Source of the DNA: Micropterix aruncella
Taxonomy: Eukaryota; Arthropoda; Insecta; Lepidoptera; Micropterigidae
DNA: 64,000 nucleotides
Direction of reading: 5' to 3'
Assembly: GCA_944548615.1 (NCBI GenBank)
Contig: OX155951.1
Coordinates: 16,417,502 to 16,481,501 of the forward strand
The notes under the pieces are model-generated. The model did not search any database and was not told the DNA's origin. It was given only the letters and a program-made list of their open reading frames with translations. The translations under genes were made by a program, and so were the position numbers. Numbering within the stretch: position 1 is the stretch's first letter; each line of letters starts with the position of its first letter. Positions 1 to 10,905 of this stretch are shown here, one piece after another.

Positions 1-455
1 ATTCTGAAGTGGCAATACGATACGTCAACGTGATACGACATTGAATTCGATATCGTCCTCGATCCGACGAATTGAATGATTCTGTTTCAGAATCGTCGGC
101 TCCGTTGTCGTGTTCTGATTTAGCAGTGAGCGGCGTATGCTCAATTCGGACCGGGCTCTTGAGCGTGCTTTGAGCTAAGCGCAATTCGGAACGCGTCCTT
201 TATTTAATAAATCAAATATTCTTATTTCTCGGCGCTATATTCAAATTTCAATCGTCTTGGGTAAGAATAGTCGCCTAGAGCATGAAAGTCGCCTAGAGCA
301 TAGAATGCCTAGAGCAACGACATGCAGACGACACCTCATGTGCTGCCGTCTATCCTAAACTCACTTCTGACGATTGGAAAACTGACAAATCGTTTCCAGA
401 ATCGCAAATATCGTCGAGTAACGACAATCGTGTATCGTATCGTCGCTTCAGAATC
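1..455. mobile_element. Terminal-inverted-repeat miniature element
   Basis: The window opens with ATTCTGAAGTGGCAATACGA, and the reverse complement of about 423-455 reads GATTCTGAAGCGACGATACG, so the two ends are inverted repeats of about 35 bp with mismatches. A second, subterminal pair occurs inside (TTTCAGAATCGTC near 84; CGTTTCCAGAATCG near 390). No transposase is encoded. The left end coincides with the window edge, so the target duplication cannot be checked and the superfamily is unknown. Confidence 0.6.
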
Positions 456-1053
456 CGGGGGCAGAGCATCTCCAGTCGTGCACTCGTAGCAATCGTCCCG
501 CAGTAGGTTGGCATCCGTAAATTAATATCTTTAATGTGGCTCTGAAAATTGAGACAGAACGAGACGGAAGATGGGATAGGAAGAAGAGCGAGTGGGTCTT
601 GCTAATACCAGACATGAAGAGCACGAATCATTACCCCTGAGCCGGGGATGATATAGTCTAGAACGGGCTCCGGCTACCCCACTAATCTACATAATGTGCG
701 TAAGGAGGGCGGCCCCTGATGAAATTGTGTTACGGTGCATTTCATGCGTCACTTTGCCCGAGTGCCAGCTGATAGGGAGGGATAAATCGTCGTTGCGACC
801 GCTTATGAGACGATTTTTCTCAGAGGTGACATCTCGCCATTCGGTGTGCATTTTCTGCCACGGCGTTGATAAATGGAATCATTATCTATTCCAAGAAAAA
901 ACTTATTTTAGCCTTATTTCACGCTTGGTCAAATGTGCGTATTTGTATGTAATGTAATATGTACTCGTAGGTGATAGAGTATAAAAAAAAGCAACAAAAC
1001 TAAATACACAGCGTTAAATACGTATCCCAAATCGGGTTAACCTGGTCTACATG
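456..1053. other. Unclassified stretch, no supported gene
   Basis: A C+G-richer, complex stretch (about 456-860) grades into A+T-rich DNA. A short open frame at 694-957 has no recognisable motif, compositional bias or start context and is not called a gene. The G+C-rich part could be a decayed repeat, because its base composition resembles the retrotransposon fragments rather than the background. Confidence 0.4.
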
Positions 1054-1391
1054 GCGAGTTTCAATTAACCGGCATCCTTCAAGGGGGTGAATCAGTACGA
1101 GCATTAAAAAAACCTTTTTTTTTACTTTTGTTTTCTATTATCAACAAATAGTATAAAAAACGCTCTGCACGATGCGCTATCTAACGGTAAGTAAAATGTC
1201 GCTAATATTGTTTATCAGCGATATTGTACCTACCGCTAGATAGCGCACGGCGCTCAAATGCTTGTCAAACTATTATTTAACAGTTACATTCTTCAAAAGT
1301 TCAAGTGAAAAGAAAAACATCCAAAAAAATGTTTTACCTGCTTGTACTGATTCACCCCTTGAAAGAAACCGGCTATTTAAACCTCATGCTC
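1054..1391. mobile_element. Palindromic miniature element, family A, complete copy
   Basis: The left end (GAGTTTCAATTAACCGGCAT, then GGTGAATCAGTACGAGC) and the reverse complement of the right end (GGTGAATCAGTACAAGCAGG) are inverted repeats. The centre is a second palindrome in which GCTATCTAACGGTAAGTAAA mirrors TACCTACCGCTAGATAGCGC around TAATATTGTTTATCAGC. The two arms fold onto each other with an A+T-rich spacer. No coding capacity. Related copies or parts lie at 17972-18182, 23510-23690, 38118-39976 and 40398-40818. Confidence 0.75.
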
Positions 1392-2200
1392 GTTATGGCT
1401 TTTCTATCACAATATCCTCATCGATGTAAATTCCTAGAAATGTAATGTAATTAGCAATATCGAGAGAACAATTTAACGATGTTTTTTTTGTGTGAAAAGT
1501 TTATCAACACTGTTTTTCTTAAATTTAACGTCATTCGGTTCGCTCTGAAACACTCTAATCTAATCATCGAGTTCAAAAAGTATTTCATTAATGAATTCCT
1601 TCATTTTCGTGCCAAAAAACTTTTAAGTGGTGTCATCTGCAAATTGGACAGTTTTGGCACATGTCATGTTAGTTGCTAAATAATTACAATATAGAGTGAC
1701 GAGGAGAGCCTGAGTCACACTGATATTTACTATTTTACGTCTCGATTGCTTAGCCTTTTCCTCAATTCCATCAATTATTTTAATCTCCATCAATATGTGC
1801 GGCTTTCGAAAATCGTAGGGTCTGCATCTGATCCCTTTGTGAGTACTGACTGTTATGGAAGTAAGCTACAATGCGACGTCTAGATCGTTAACATTGAAAG
1901 GACTAATTGCCTGGAAGGACTAATGGTCCTTAACGAAGGACTAATTGCGGGTGGCTTGACGACCCGCCACCCGCCATTCTTTTTTGTTGCGTTACACAAA
2001 TGTGTATCGCAACAAAATAGTGCGTTACAAAAATGTGTAACACAACTAAAAATAAAATAAAAAACGACCGTTAAAATCAATAAATAGATGGAATCCCCTT
2101 AATTGCGGCTGCCTAGTGAATACCGAAGAAAAAGCAGAGGGAAGGGCGTTTGATTTAAACAATCCAGCGGAAGAGGGGAATTCAAACGGAATCAAAATAT
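1392..2200. other. A+T-rich intergenic DNA with a small hairpin
   Basis: No gene seen. The motif AGGACTAATTG or AGGACTAATGG occurs three times between 1899 and 1947. A 9-bp perfect stem (GCGGGTGGC at 1947-1955, GCCACCCGC at 1966-1974) closes a 10-nt loop. It is not followed by a T-run typical of a bacterial terminator and no function is assigned. Confidence 0.4.
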
Positions 2201-2600
2201 TATGAGAATATCCCGAAGGGGAGGAGGAAAAAAACGAATGACCGCAGCCAGCGACCAATACCCGCAAGATAAAACAAATAATCGCTGGGGGACAGAGCGA
2301 ACGGGGCGAAAGCGGGACAGGACGCGGGTGCGAGCGGGACGGCCGCCGGGGGAGAAGAGGGGAGAGGAGGAGGAAAACACGCTCAAGTGGTTAAACGGGC
2401 GGTAGGCTTCTGGAGCAGATAGTTTCCCGCGCCAATAACGTTATTATTACAATTTTCCAACAACTTGTGCCCAGATTAAACTTCATAAGTAGGAGAGTAA
2501 CGGCGCAATACTGCTCGGCGGCTTTATGCACAACTTGAGGAGAAAGTTGGGGAATCCTTATTTTTATAGCGAGCGAGGTCATTATTTTTATAATATGTAT
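2201..2600. other. Non-repetitive, purine-rich then mixed-complexity island
   Basis: About 2210-2400 is strongly purine-rich on the plus strand. It is followed by complex single-copy-looking sequence to about 2600. Several short open frames cross it on both strands but none resembles a known protein. It is one of the recurring islands that stand out from the repeat-rich background. Confidence 0.35.
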
Positions 2601-2939
2601 GCACAGAATATCGATTCTATAGATATTAGTAAATAAAAATGTGTTAACACAATGTAAAAAGAACTATAACTTGTTGTTTAAGCGATGCGATATATTACCT
2701 ATACATGAAAAAATTACGTACTTACTAGTAATGAAGCATCACCTAGCAAAATGCGAGGCACAGCCGATGACGTCATACAGCAAGTGTTTTTAAATGTAAA
2801 GTTTAAATCTGATGAGTTTTTCAAAGTTACATTCCTATCGGGCTCTTCTTTACCAGGATATACAGATTCATAAGTAAGTGGTTAAGAAGTTTTTAAGCGG
2901 TGATAGATAGGTCTATTTGGAACATAATAAACTGAACAT

Positions 2940-3475
2940 TAGGGTAATGGCCTTTTCACAACCTTATTTCCCTGTATCATAATTTGATAAGCAGATAAAA
3001 TGTTAATTTCAAGGTGATTTCATAAAAAAAACTCACGCATAAAAGTTACTGAGGGCAGGTATAAAATTAAACACAAGTTTTAGAGTCACATATATACAAC
3101 ATTATACAGGGTCATCAAACACACAAGGCAGTCAATTATTCACTATAATATCATTGGACAGGATGAATCTAGTGGTAGGCTGTCCTTGTCACAGAAGGAG
3201 TAGTGCAAGTCTTGCATAACTTTGATCGCAGGCTTACTGGTTGCTTCGGGCAATGTTGATTAATGTATATACTGGTATGTGACCCTAAAGCTTGTGTTCA
3301 ATTTTATATCTGCTTACAGTAACCTAAAAAATGGGCAAAAACAATATTTAAAAAAAAAACATTTTGTGCGTGAGGTTTTTTTATCAAATTACCTTGAAAG
3401 TAAGATTTTATGAAATCTTTAAAGAAAGCTCATCAAATTATGATACAGGGAAATGAGGCTGTAAAAAGTAATCCC
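2940..3475. mobile_element. Palindromic miniature element, family H
   Basis: Arms of roughly 165-210 bp are inverted copies of each other. CCCTGTATCATAATTTGAT at 2971 mirrors ATCAAATTATGATACAGGG near 3433, and ACACAAGTTTTAGAGTCACA near 3071 mirrors TGTGACCCTAAAGCTTGTGT near 3279. The arms differ by many substitutions and indels, so the element is old. The spacer at about 3105-3248 has no open frame of note. Superfamily unknown. Confidence 0.65.
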
Positions 3476-4298
3476 GCTACTGAAAGATAGGGTGGTACTA
3501 TCCATGGAAAGTATCAATAAAACTTACTGAAACAATAATGTTTTAAAGGAAAAAAAACGTGTCTTAGATACAACATATTATTCTGAGCCAATAACTTATG
3601 ATATAAAAAAAAAAAATATACATAAGTTTCAAAATGCTTTATCAGGTAAACTTAAAATAACTGCAACAATACATATTAGTTAAAATATATAAGGAACAAT
3701 TACAAAAACAACAGAGTTAGGCTACACGCCGCGCGGAGTAAAAATCAGCAAACAAGCAAGGTTACCGTTTATCTTTTATCTAGAAGCCGCATAGTGTAAC
3801 TACTAGAAGATACGTGATGGAAAAAAAGAAAGTGCACAATGAAAACATCTTCCAAGAAGCGTAGACAGATTTTGTTAAATAGCAGATCGCGTCGTCGTGC
3901 AATCTGCTCCAGAAGTTGGCAATATGACTTTCAACCATTTTCTTATTTGTTAATTCTACCATAATCAGTGGATGTCTACTACTTTCTTATTTGTTAATTC
4001 TATCATAATCGGTTAAATACGAATAAATACTATAGTTCAAATTACTGTCTCGGATTATGATTTTTCATGCATGTAATTATATTCCATAAAACCTTGTTAT
4101 GCTTATTCATTCATGCGCCATATCAAAATTTGCATACTTCACTGTTTTAATTAACGTCGAATATAAAATATAGATTATTGGGGGACGAGGGAGAAGAGTG
4201 GGGGTGCAAGCGAAAGCTTCAAAATAACATATCACATAACCAAAAAAAGGTATAATTACAAATATTACTTGTACAAATTGTTAGATAAAGGTCTGAAG
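3476..4298. other. A+T-rich intergenic DNA
   Basis: Nothing recognisable. A short direct repeat (TTTCTTATTTGTTAATTCTA, at about 3939 and 3983) is the only local structure noted. Confidence 0.4.
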
Positions 4299-5000
4299 CA
4301 GGGGTTCCCAAATTTATTCGTATCACGCACACCTCTGCTGCCAAGGGAAAATGCTCTTGCCCCCCCCCCCTCCCCCCGGCAAGTTATTAATTAATAAAAT
4401 AAGTGTAAAAAAAGTAATGAACTTAAAGGTTTATTTATTGCTTATATTTAATAATAACATAAAAGTGGTAAAAAAACAAATCAATCAATGAGACGGATGA
4501 GCTTGTATATTTTTAATCAGATTGACAATTCTTGGATGAATTGAAGAAGTGCACAGCGTAAATCTCCGGCAATATCGAGTTTGTTTTTATACTTCGTTGT
4601 AATTGCTACAACTGATGAAAATGCATTTTCGCACGAATAAGTGCTTGAAAAAGGTACATACAAACGCAGAGCTTGCTCTGCTATGGAAGGATAAACGTTG
4701 GAATAATGGATCCAAAGCAATGTTTCATCCTTTTTTTCAAAATCGTATTTGGCAGCAGAATCATTTTTAATTTCCAAAGCTTGCTTTTGAAATCATCCGA
4801 AGATGGCCCTATTCCATTGATAAAGTAAATGTAAAAATATTAGGTAGGTATATGAGATGTGGTTGTATGGCACATGTGGTACGATTAATGGGGTAGGTCG
4901 TGTCCGTCGTACTGTATCACTCGGGACCCTGCGCCTCTCTTGGAATGTCTTCACGCCCCCCTTGGGAAGCGCGCCCCCCGTTTTGAAAATCATTGGCCTA
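4299..5000 (-). pseudogene. hAT transposase remnant (C-terminal dimerisation region)
   Basis: The open frame at 4517-4777 (minus, 86 codons) contains YPSIAEQALRLYVPFSSTYS followed by CENAFSS and DLRCALLQF. This is the hAT C-terminal dimerisation signature: tryptophan and proline, then TTYxCExxFS, then a DLRxAL helix. No DDE catalytic core remains. The left flank begins CAGGGGTTCCCAAATTT at 4299, a hAT-like terminus. The right end is near the palindrome at 4982-5017, but no matching 8-bp duplication was found, so the exact right boundary is uncertain. A homopolymeric C tract (4360-4377) lies inside. Confidence 0.65.
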
Positions 5001-5017
5001 GGCCAATGATTTTCAAA
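4982..5017. repeat. Perfect 36-bp palindrome
   Basis: TTGAAAATCATTGGCC, then TA, then GGCCAATGATTTTCAA, extended by one further complementary pair on each side. There are no mismatches and no loop other than the central TA. It sits at the right end of the hAT remnant and looks like two identical element termini abutting head to head. Confidence 0.85.
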
Positions 5018-5336
5018 CCTTTAGAGGTTCGCATGATTACAGTTGTATATTAAACTAAAATCCCTATGTCAATTTCCAAGTCAGTAAGTTGAAGCACCCA
5101 TTTAAGTAGTTAAAACTCTTTGAAATGACATTATTTTTATTACAATTCCTCAAAATAATTTTTTGATAAATTTTAAAGAAAACTTGTATATGCCTTTAAG
5201 ATTCAGTAGATTACGATTATCGAAAAATTTATTTAATGTGTGAGAACATGATCCCGGAAAAAGCATTTATGAATTTTTTCATTGAATTTCACAAGGTATC
5301 AGAGTAATTAGGATTTTACTAAGACGAGGCTTTACA

Positions 5337-5530
5337 CATAGTGGCATAGTGCGTAGTGGTTAGATCGCCTGATCCCGGTAATCAAACCCGGAACCTTACA
5401 TTGTAAGGTTCTGGGTTTGATTACGGGTTCGATTACCCGGAACCTTACATTATAGGGTTCTGGGTTTGATTACCGGCTGGGTCACCATTTTCCGTTGGGA
5501 TAAAATTTCCGGAATTGCATTACAATTCTA
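5337..5530 (+). repeat. tRNA-derived SINE-like fragment
   Basis: TGGCATAGTGCGTAGTGG (about 5341) resembles a tRNA-type A box, and GGGTTCGATTACCC (about 5423) a B box. The B-box segment with CGGAACCTTACATT is repeated in direct and inverted orientation (about 5385-5475), giving a small foldback. No intact tRNA cloverleaf could be drawn, so this is a SINE or tRNA-derived fragment rather than a tRNA gene. Confidence 0.4.
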
Positions 5531-5546
5531 TCAAGCGAATTATTAC

Positions 5547-5583
<37 letters not shown>

Positions 5584-5837
5584 ACACACATGTTACACGC
5601 ACACATACATATAAACACTTCACATAAGGGTTGGTTGTAAGAGATTGATGAATAAAGAGTCATTAAAAAAACAAACAAACTTTTAAACCGAATTTGCTTA
5701 GTCATTAAAAAAAACAAATAATCTTTTAAACAGAATTTGCTTAGTGCTACTTGGTACAGGCATATTGCCAACTTCTGCACCAGGTTGCACGACGACTCGA
5801 TCTGCCATTAAATGCAATTATATTTCAAGAGGCAGCA
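5531..5837. repeat. (CA)n microsatellite and 43-bp tandem repeat
   Basis: A (CA)n tract of about 30 bp occupies 5550-5579. At about 5658-5743 a ~43-bp unit (AGTCATTAAAAAAACAAAC, then CTTTTAAACCGAATTTGCTT) is present twice with small differences. Nothing coding. Confidence 0.8.
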
Positions 5838-6465
5838 ACGAAAAAGTGCAAGAGTTTTGTAAAAGCTGATACTTTCAGATCAGGCAGTATTTTGGACATA
5901 GAATTCTGAGGTATTCAGTCATCAGGCCAGACTCTGGGACACCTGGCTCTGACGGTGTAATTTTAATTAGTACCCCCAAAGTGTTTTCGAAAAGCTGAAA
6001 ATGCATCAGTAGACTATGGATGCAATAAAGAACTCGAAACAAATTGCATCAGCATTACTCGATACATGTCACAAAAATTAAATCCCTGCATATGCGCCGG
6101 TACGTATTTGCCAGGAAGTATTACGCATCGGTCTAATGTACCGCGCAATATTATGGACTTCATTTTTGTGACGTTTATGGAGTAATGCCGACGCCACGCA
6201 TTCTATTGTTAAGCAGTCTGACCATTTTTTTCGAGTTCTGTATTGCACCCACTGTCTACTGATGAATTTTCAGCTTTTCCAAACACTTTAGGGTTACTAA
6301 TTAAAATTACACCTTTCCTAATATGCCAGCGCCAGGTGTCGCGAAGTCTGGCCTGCTAACTTTACCCCGGAATTCTATGGCCAAAATACTGTCTGATCTC
6401 AAAAGTATCAGCTTTTACAAAACTCTTGCATTTTTTTGTCGCTGGCTTCCCAACTATTACGACCT
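5838..6465. mobile_element. Near-complete foldback copy of repeat family B
   Basis: Arms of about 240 and 300 bp are inverted copies. AGAGTTTTGTAAAAGCTGAT (about 5850) mirrors ATCAGCTTTTACAAAACTCT (about 6405), and GAAAAGCTGAAAATGCATCA mirrors TGATGAATTTTCAGCTTTTC (about 6260). The palindrome continues to a ~80-bp loop near 6082-6163. Single-arm copies lie at 34268-34573 and 58320-58600. Part of the arm keeps a conserved reading frame across copies, suggesting it derives from a coding sequence. Confidence 0.75.
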
Positions 6466-7499
6466 GCTGGTGGTCAATAAAGAGTTTTAATATTATTATT
6501 TTTTTTTTAATCTTCGATGTTATCATGTACAATTCCTTCTTTCCATCACTACCAATCTGTGTGTAATTTAAAGTTATGTAATTTTAATATTTCAGTAATT
6601 GTAATCCTACCATGTCATTCTTATCGTGTTTACATGGTGCCGAACCTTAAAACGAATATTTTAGACCAACCAAGGTTGGTCTAAAATATAGGGAACGCGC
6701 AGTTTATCCATATGGCGGTCTTCGGTCATGTGACGCTCAAGATGTCCAAATCTCCTCACTGCACTTCTCCATAAGCTGTCTGTCGACACGCTCGACTCGG
6801 TTATGATATCGCAGCAAAGGCGGCGATCCGAAGAGCGCGACTACTCGGCCGCTCCTAAGTACGCGATATTAGTTTACTTTTCTTCTAAACTTCTTATTGC
6901 CTGTGTAGTGCTTGCCCTATCGCTATTTCCACCACGTACTGGAGTAAATTGAAATCAATACGTGGAGCCGGCGATATTGCTATTGAAAAGCGACTCGACC
7001 CGACAAACGTTCATATAGGTTACACGCTATCTTGCCGCGTCTTATAGCTGTAGAGCGAGCGCCTGGACCACCATTATCGCGATGAAATTAATATCCCGAG
7101 CTTATTAGGGGCAATTTTGTTTCCGGAACTCGCCAAATTTTCAGAATCAAGCGTATTAAATTCAATTTATTAAGTAAGATATTAAGACCGAGTAATAAGA
7201 ACAAGGGGACGAGGCAATTAGTTTCGGCGAGATAGACAGTGATTTATTATATCAGATACAGACATCCGTATAAGACGCGTTGAAGAATAGATAGAAAATA
7301 TTTCTATACTTATTTTCTATTAGAATGTTAAAGCAACAAAAGATATAATAAACCCAAGAATTAATTAAAACCACAAAAACGCAAATTCATATTTATTCAA
7401 ATAAACTTTCACAGATCAGCTTATTATAATTGTAATATAAACGCATTAAGGTAAAGTAAACAGTGCTACATCGACGGACATACGAAATCGAAGACTATC
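6466..7499. other. Intergenic DNA with a 34-bp hairpin and a complex island
   Basis: ATATTTTAGACCAACC, AA, GGTTGGTCTAAAATAT at 6656-6689 is a perfect 16-bp stem with a 2-nt centre. About 6690-7120 is complex, C+G-richer and non-repetitive, and no open frame there is convincing. The remainder is A+T-rich. Confidence 0.45.
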
Positions 7500-7710
7500 G
7501 CGGTTGTTTAACATTATAAATAAAATAAAAACGAATTTACCGCGTCAATTTGTGACACCCGAAGTTACAGCAATGTTGCAACCGCCGTTGTGCAGGGTAG
7601 ACTGAGTCTACCCAGTCTACCCTGGACAACTGCAGTTGCAACACCGCCGAAACATCGGGTGTTAAAAAATTCAAGCAGTTAATTCGTTTTTATCTTATTT
7701 ATAACAACCG
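7500..7710. mobile_element. Palindromic miniature element, family F
   Basis: The left arm (ATAAATAAAATAAAAACGAA at about 7516, then GACACCCGAAGTT and GCAATGTTGCAACCGCCGTT) is mirrored by the right arm (GCAGTTGCAACACCGCCGAA, then CATCGGGTGTT and TTCGTTTTTATCTTATTTAT). Outer ends GCGGTTGTT are also inverted. The central loop contains a GGGTAGACTGAGTCTACCC palindrome. A second complete copy is at 50490-50675 and a partial copy at 18440-18545. Confidence 0.75.
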
Positions 7711-7984
7711 CACATACACAAACACGCACGCACGCGCCCACGCACCCATCCACACACACATACACAGTGGGAAGGCATAATGAAGAAGATTAGCGAATTC
7801 GTATCATCGCGAGAAAATCGCGACAGACGCACAACTGCGATGATTTCACTGCGAAGAGGGCTACGAATAAAAGCGACCTCAGACTGTCTTTTTCACACCT
7901 ATGGTGGCGCGAGCAGATATGCTGGAAGAAATTGCAAGAAGAAGAATAAGCAGTCGCTTCCAGGGCCATATCAGCATTGGAATC

Positions 7985-8600
7985 GGAGAAGCATTCTGTA
8001 ACCAGAGAATGGTAGCCTCGCGGCTCGTAGATCGGTTTCCCTTGAGGAACGCCTCCCGGCGCTACTGGACGATTTACGCACCGTCTGACGTCAGCAAATC
8101 GGTTGTGCGCTCTGACTAATTACTGAAGGAGTGTGGAGACTATGGAAATATACTGTCTTCTAAGCAGCGGGAGGGCATGGTGATCTGTCGTCAACCACTC
8201 TTGAAATGACCAAATGGCTACCTGATCCAGAATTCAGAGCCGGGCAAAAGATGCCATTGGTCCGCGATAGATTCAAACTGAATCATCGCTGAATAGAGGT
8301 AGAGGTCACGCAAGCAACTTCGGACCCGTAACCAATCGGGAGATTGGATTTATCCTGATGCTTTATTCCAGACGGAGATATCTCCAAAACTCGAAGTCAG
8401 GGGCGAAGCTGCCCACTGGGTACATTTCCCGGTGCCTCGCCGTAAGGCGTTGGCCTCTGAAGGAGCATGTTGGCTTAGCTAGACGGTAGATTTGTCTCTA
8501 AGTCATCTACTCTCACCTCACGGGAGATAGAACGATCACTATCGTTAAAACTTCCTGAGGTGACGGGTTCGCCCGTTGTGGTTGACAACCCAGGTGTAAC
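7985..8600 (+). repeat. Repeat family C, copy 1
   Basis: A ~0.6-kb segment, C+G-richer than its surroundings, that recurs at 8935-9550 (plus), 21390-22015 (minus), 58645-58955 (minus, partial) and 59005-59220 (plus, partial). Landmarks shared between copies are GGTCCGCGATAGATTC, a segment near AACCAATCG(A/G)GAGA, TAAGGCGTTGGC and GTGACGGGTTCGCCCGTTG. Copies differ widely, so the family is old. No copy has an intact open frame and I do not recognise the parent element. Confidence 0.65.
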
Positions 8601-8934
8601 CACACCGGCACAAATAGCAAAAAAGTGAGACGGAAAAGTCGAACAAATACAAACAGCATGGCCGAACTGAAACCAAGCGTTCCGGATGGTCGTCTTTTAA
8701 ACTAGACGCTAGACAAGACGGCAAATGCGATATGAAATCGTCAGTCAGTAAGTGATGGTCGTCGCGACGTCTGGTAATTGAACTATAGTTAATATCACCG
8801 TAAGAGAAGAATGTATGAGAGAAAACAAGAGGAAGAACTTAATATAATCATGATAAAAAAGATCGCTAATGGGATAAAGAAGGGAGCTAATGGGCCCATG
8901 ATGAGGTGGCCACGATGACCCATGTGTTCAGGGT
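8601..8934. other. Spacer between two family C copies
   Basis: Complex sequence with no recognisable gene and no strong internal repeat. Confidence 0.35.
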
Positions 8935-9550
8935 CGGTCACACTCACGGGTCAACACCCATCCGATGGCCTCCACGCATTGGGTGCGAACCTGGGTAGGA
9001 CACTGGGTCAACCAGTCTCCCCTGGGAATCAAACCTCTGGCGCTCCTGGACGGTCTGCGCACCGAGCGGCGCAAGCCAATCGACTGTGCTCTCCGACTAA
9101 CAGTCGGGGGAGTCTGGGAACTGTATTGTTTCCTATAGAGCGGGGGTGGTTGTCTACCTTACGGCGACTGCTCTTGAAATGACCATTGGCCATCCGATCC
9201 CGGTTCAGAGTCGGGCAAAGGACGCCTTGGTCCGCGATAGATTCGGTGCACACCGTTTCACCGCTTCGTAAGGGAGAGGACCGCGCAAGCGACCTCGAAC
9301 TCGGAACCAATCGAGAGACCGGAGAAATCTGGTCACAATTGGAAGCAAGGGCGCGAGGGTCGGCCCGCCAGGTAACACTGGCTATCTCGCGGTAAGGCGT
9401 TGGCTTCTTGCGGGTTGTGACGTAGCTGGACGTTGGATTTGTTTCTGTCCAAAGTCTTCTACGTTCACTGCAGGGCGATAGAACGAGAAAATCGTTAAAA
9501 CGTCCTGTGGTGACGGGCTCGCCCGTTGTAGTTGACACCGCAAGTTGATA
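8935..9550 (+). repeat. Repeat family C, copy 2
   Basis: In the same orientation as copy 1, about 0.95 kb downstream. It retains more of the left part (TGGGTGCGAACCTGGG, CCCCTGGGAATCAAAC) and the shared right end GTGACGGGCTCGCCCGTTG. An antisense open frame of about 200 codons crosses it, but copies 1 and 3 do not preserve that frame as a whole, so it is regarded as fortuitous. Confidence 0.65.
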
Positions 9551-9929
9551 AAAAAGATGATAGATGTATAAAAAAAAGTTATTATGTTCATAAATCATCG
9601 CATATAGGGAATCGATTTGCATATGTTTCGTCAAATGACGAACAGTCGCAAAAAGTTCAAATCTTGTTATTGGACATCGATTTGATCAATGTAAAGAAAA
9701 AAACTTCCACTTGTACAAATAGTAAATCTGTTATATTGCGGATATGGTGATAATTTTGCAATAATGAACGTTTGCAAAATGTATGCATACGATTCATCTT
9801 CGGTCTGCGTAAGTAAGATCACGTGTCCGACTATAGGGCATAGTTAAAGTGGTTGCCAGTACGCCAATGAAGTTATGTTCATATACTTGCTCTCCTATAT
9901 TGTGTACTCTCCCAATTAACACCATCCTA

Positions 9930-10135
9930 TCTCCACGAGCTTTTTGAACCATTAAGTTCCCAAGGTCTCGTACTTCGGTCAGCCTCTGACAGTTTACTAA
10001 AAAATCTGAGTCATAATAGTGATTTCTATTCCCCTATTCTTTCTGTGTTGATGGTGCAAGACTCTGGAATGATCTCCCAGCAAACATACGAAACTCACCT
10101 TCTTTACCATCGTTTAAGACTCACCTTAAGACTAC
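9930..10135 (+). pseudogene. Non-LTR retrotransposon RT, C-terminal fragment
   Basis: The frame near 10045-10133 reads VDGARLWNDLPANIRNSPSL followed by PSFKTHLKTTF and a stop. This is the typical C-terminal block (ARLWNxLPxxIRxxxSLxxFKxxLK) of CR1/L2-type insect reverse transcriptases. The preceding ~100 bp continue the homology (RSASDSLLKNL) one base out of frame, so there is a frameshift. No RT core remains. It is a 5'-truncated, dead copy. Confidence 0.65.
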
Positions 10136-10239
10136 CTTCTAAGAAGTAACTAGTTCTTCCCTTTCTCTCCTCTTCCTCTCCCAATTTCCTCTCCTCGGGC
10201 ATTATTAGTTTTAAATTTTTCCACTTGTCTGTATGTTAT

Positions 10240-10905
10240 GCAGACGGTCTGTATTTTATTCACAGCTTAATGTCTAATGGTATCTTGCTGTGGGGTCATG
10301 CTGCTGACGCTGATAAAATATTCATACTACAGAAACGAGCCATCCGCGCTATTTATAAATTAGGTGCTAGACAATTAGGTGCAGGTTGACACTTGCATCT
10401 CATTACATCTATGAAAACTTAATGTATGTGCATAAAAATAAAGAACTGTTTTAAAAAAAAAAAACTCTTATAGGCATGGTGACAATACTAGAAATAAAAA
10501 TAAACTAGCTGACCATAAAAGTCGACTCTCCAAAACCACAAACCACATTCAAAGGGCAATGTATACGCTTCTACAATAAAGTACCAGAAAACATGCAAAA
10601 TTTATCTGTGATACAATTTAAGTCATTTATTAAGAAGAATCTGTACTCAAAGGGCTACTATAAAATAAATGATTATTTAGACGTCAAAGACCCTTGGAAA
10701 TAAAATGGTTATATCACGTTATATGTCACGATGATTTATATCACGTTATATGTCACAAATTTTTGTTATAATGTCACAATTTTTGTTATAATGTCACAAT
10801 AATTTAATTTTTATATCATTTATGTATGCTTGTATGCATTATTGTCGTCAAAAAGTTACGATTTCGTACTATTTTAAATAAAAAACTTATGATTATGATT
10901 ATGTA
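10240..10905 (+). pseudogene. Jockey-like reverse transcriptase 3' fragment with A+T tail
   Basis: About 10240-10370 encodes HSLMSNGILLWGHAADADKI followed by LQKRAIRAIYKLGARQ, a block conserved in jockey-like elements between the thumb region and the C-terminus. After stops and shifts, 10600-10700 encodes IQFKSFIKKNLYSKGYYKIN and ends DVKDPWK-stop. A ~200-bp A+T-rich tail ends near 10905 in TTATGATTATGATTATG, consistent with a retroposon 3' end. It lacks the RT catalytic core. Confidence 0.75.

Noticed and set aside
1947..1974. Rho-independent terminator-like hairpin
   Set aside because: The stem is followed by a weak T-run but the genome is eukaryotic, so bacterial termination does not apply.
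5387..5475. tRNA gene candidate
   Set aside because: B-box-like sequence is present but no acceptor, anticodon and D arms could be paired. The segment is duplicated and inverted as in a SINE fragment.
9029..9634. 201-codon minus-strand open frame
   Set aside because: It lies antisense in a family C repeat and is not preserved as a frame in copies 1 and 3; no domain is visible.
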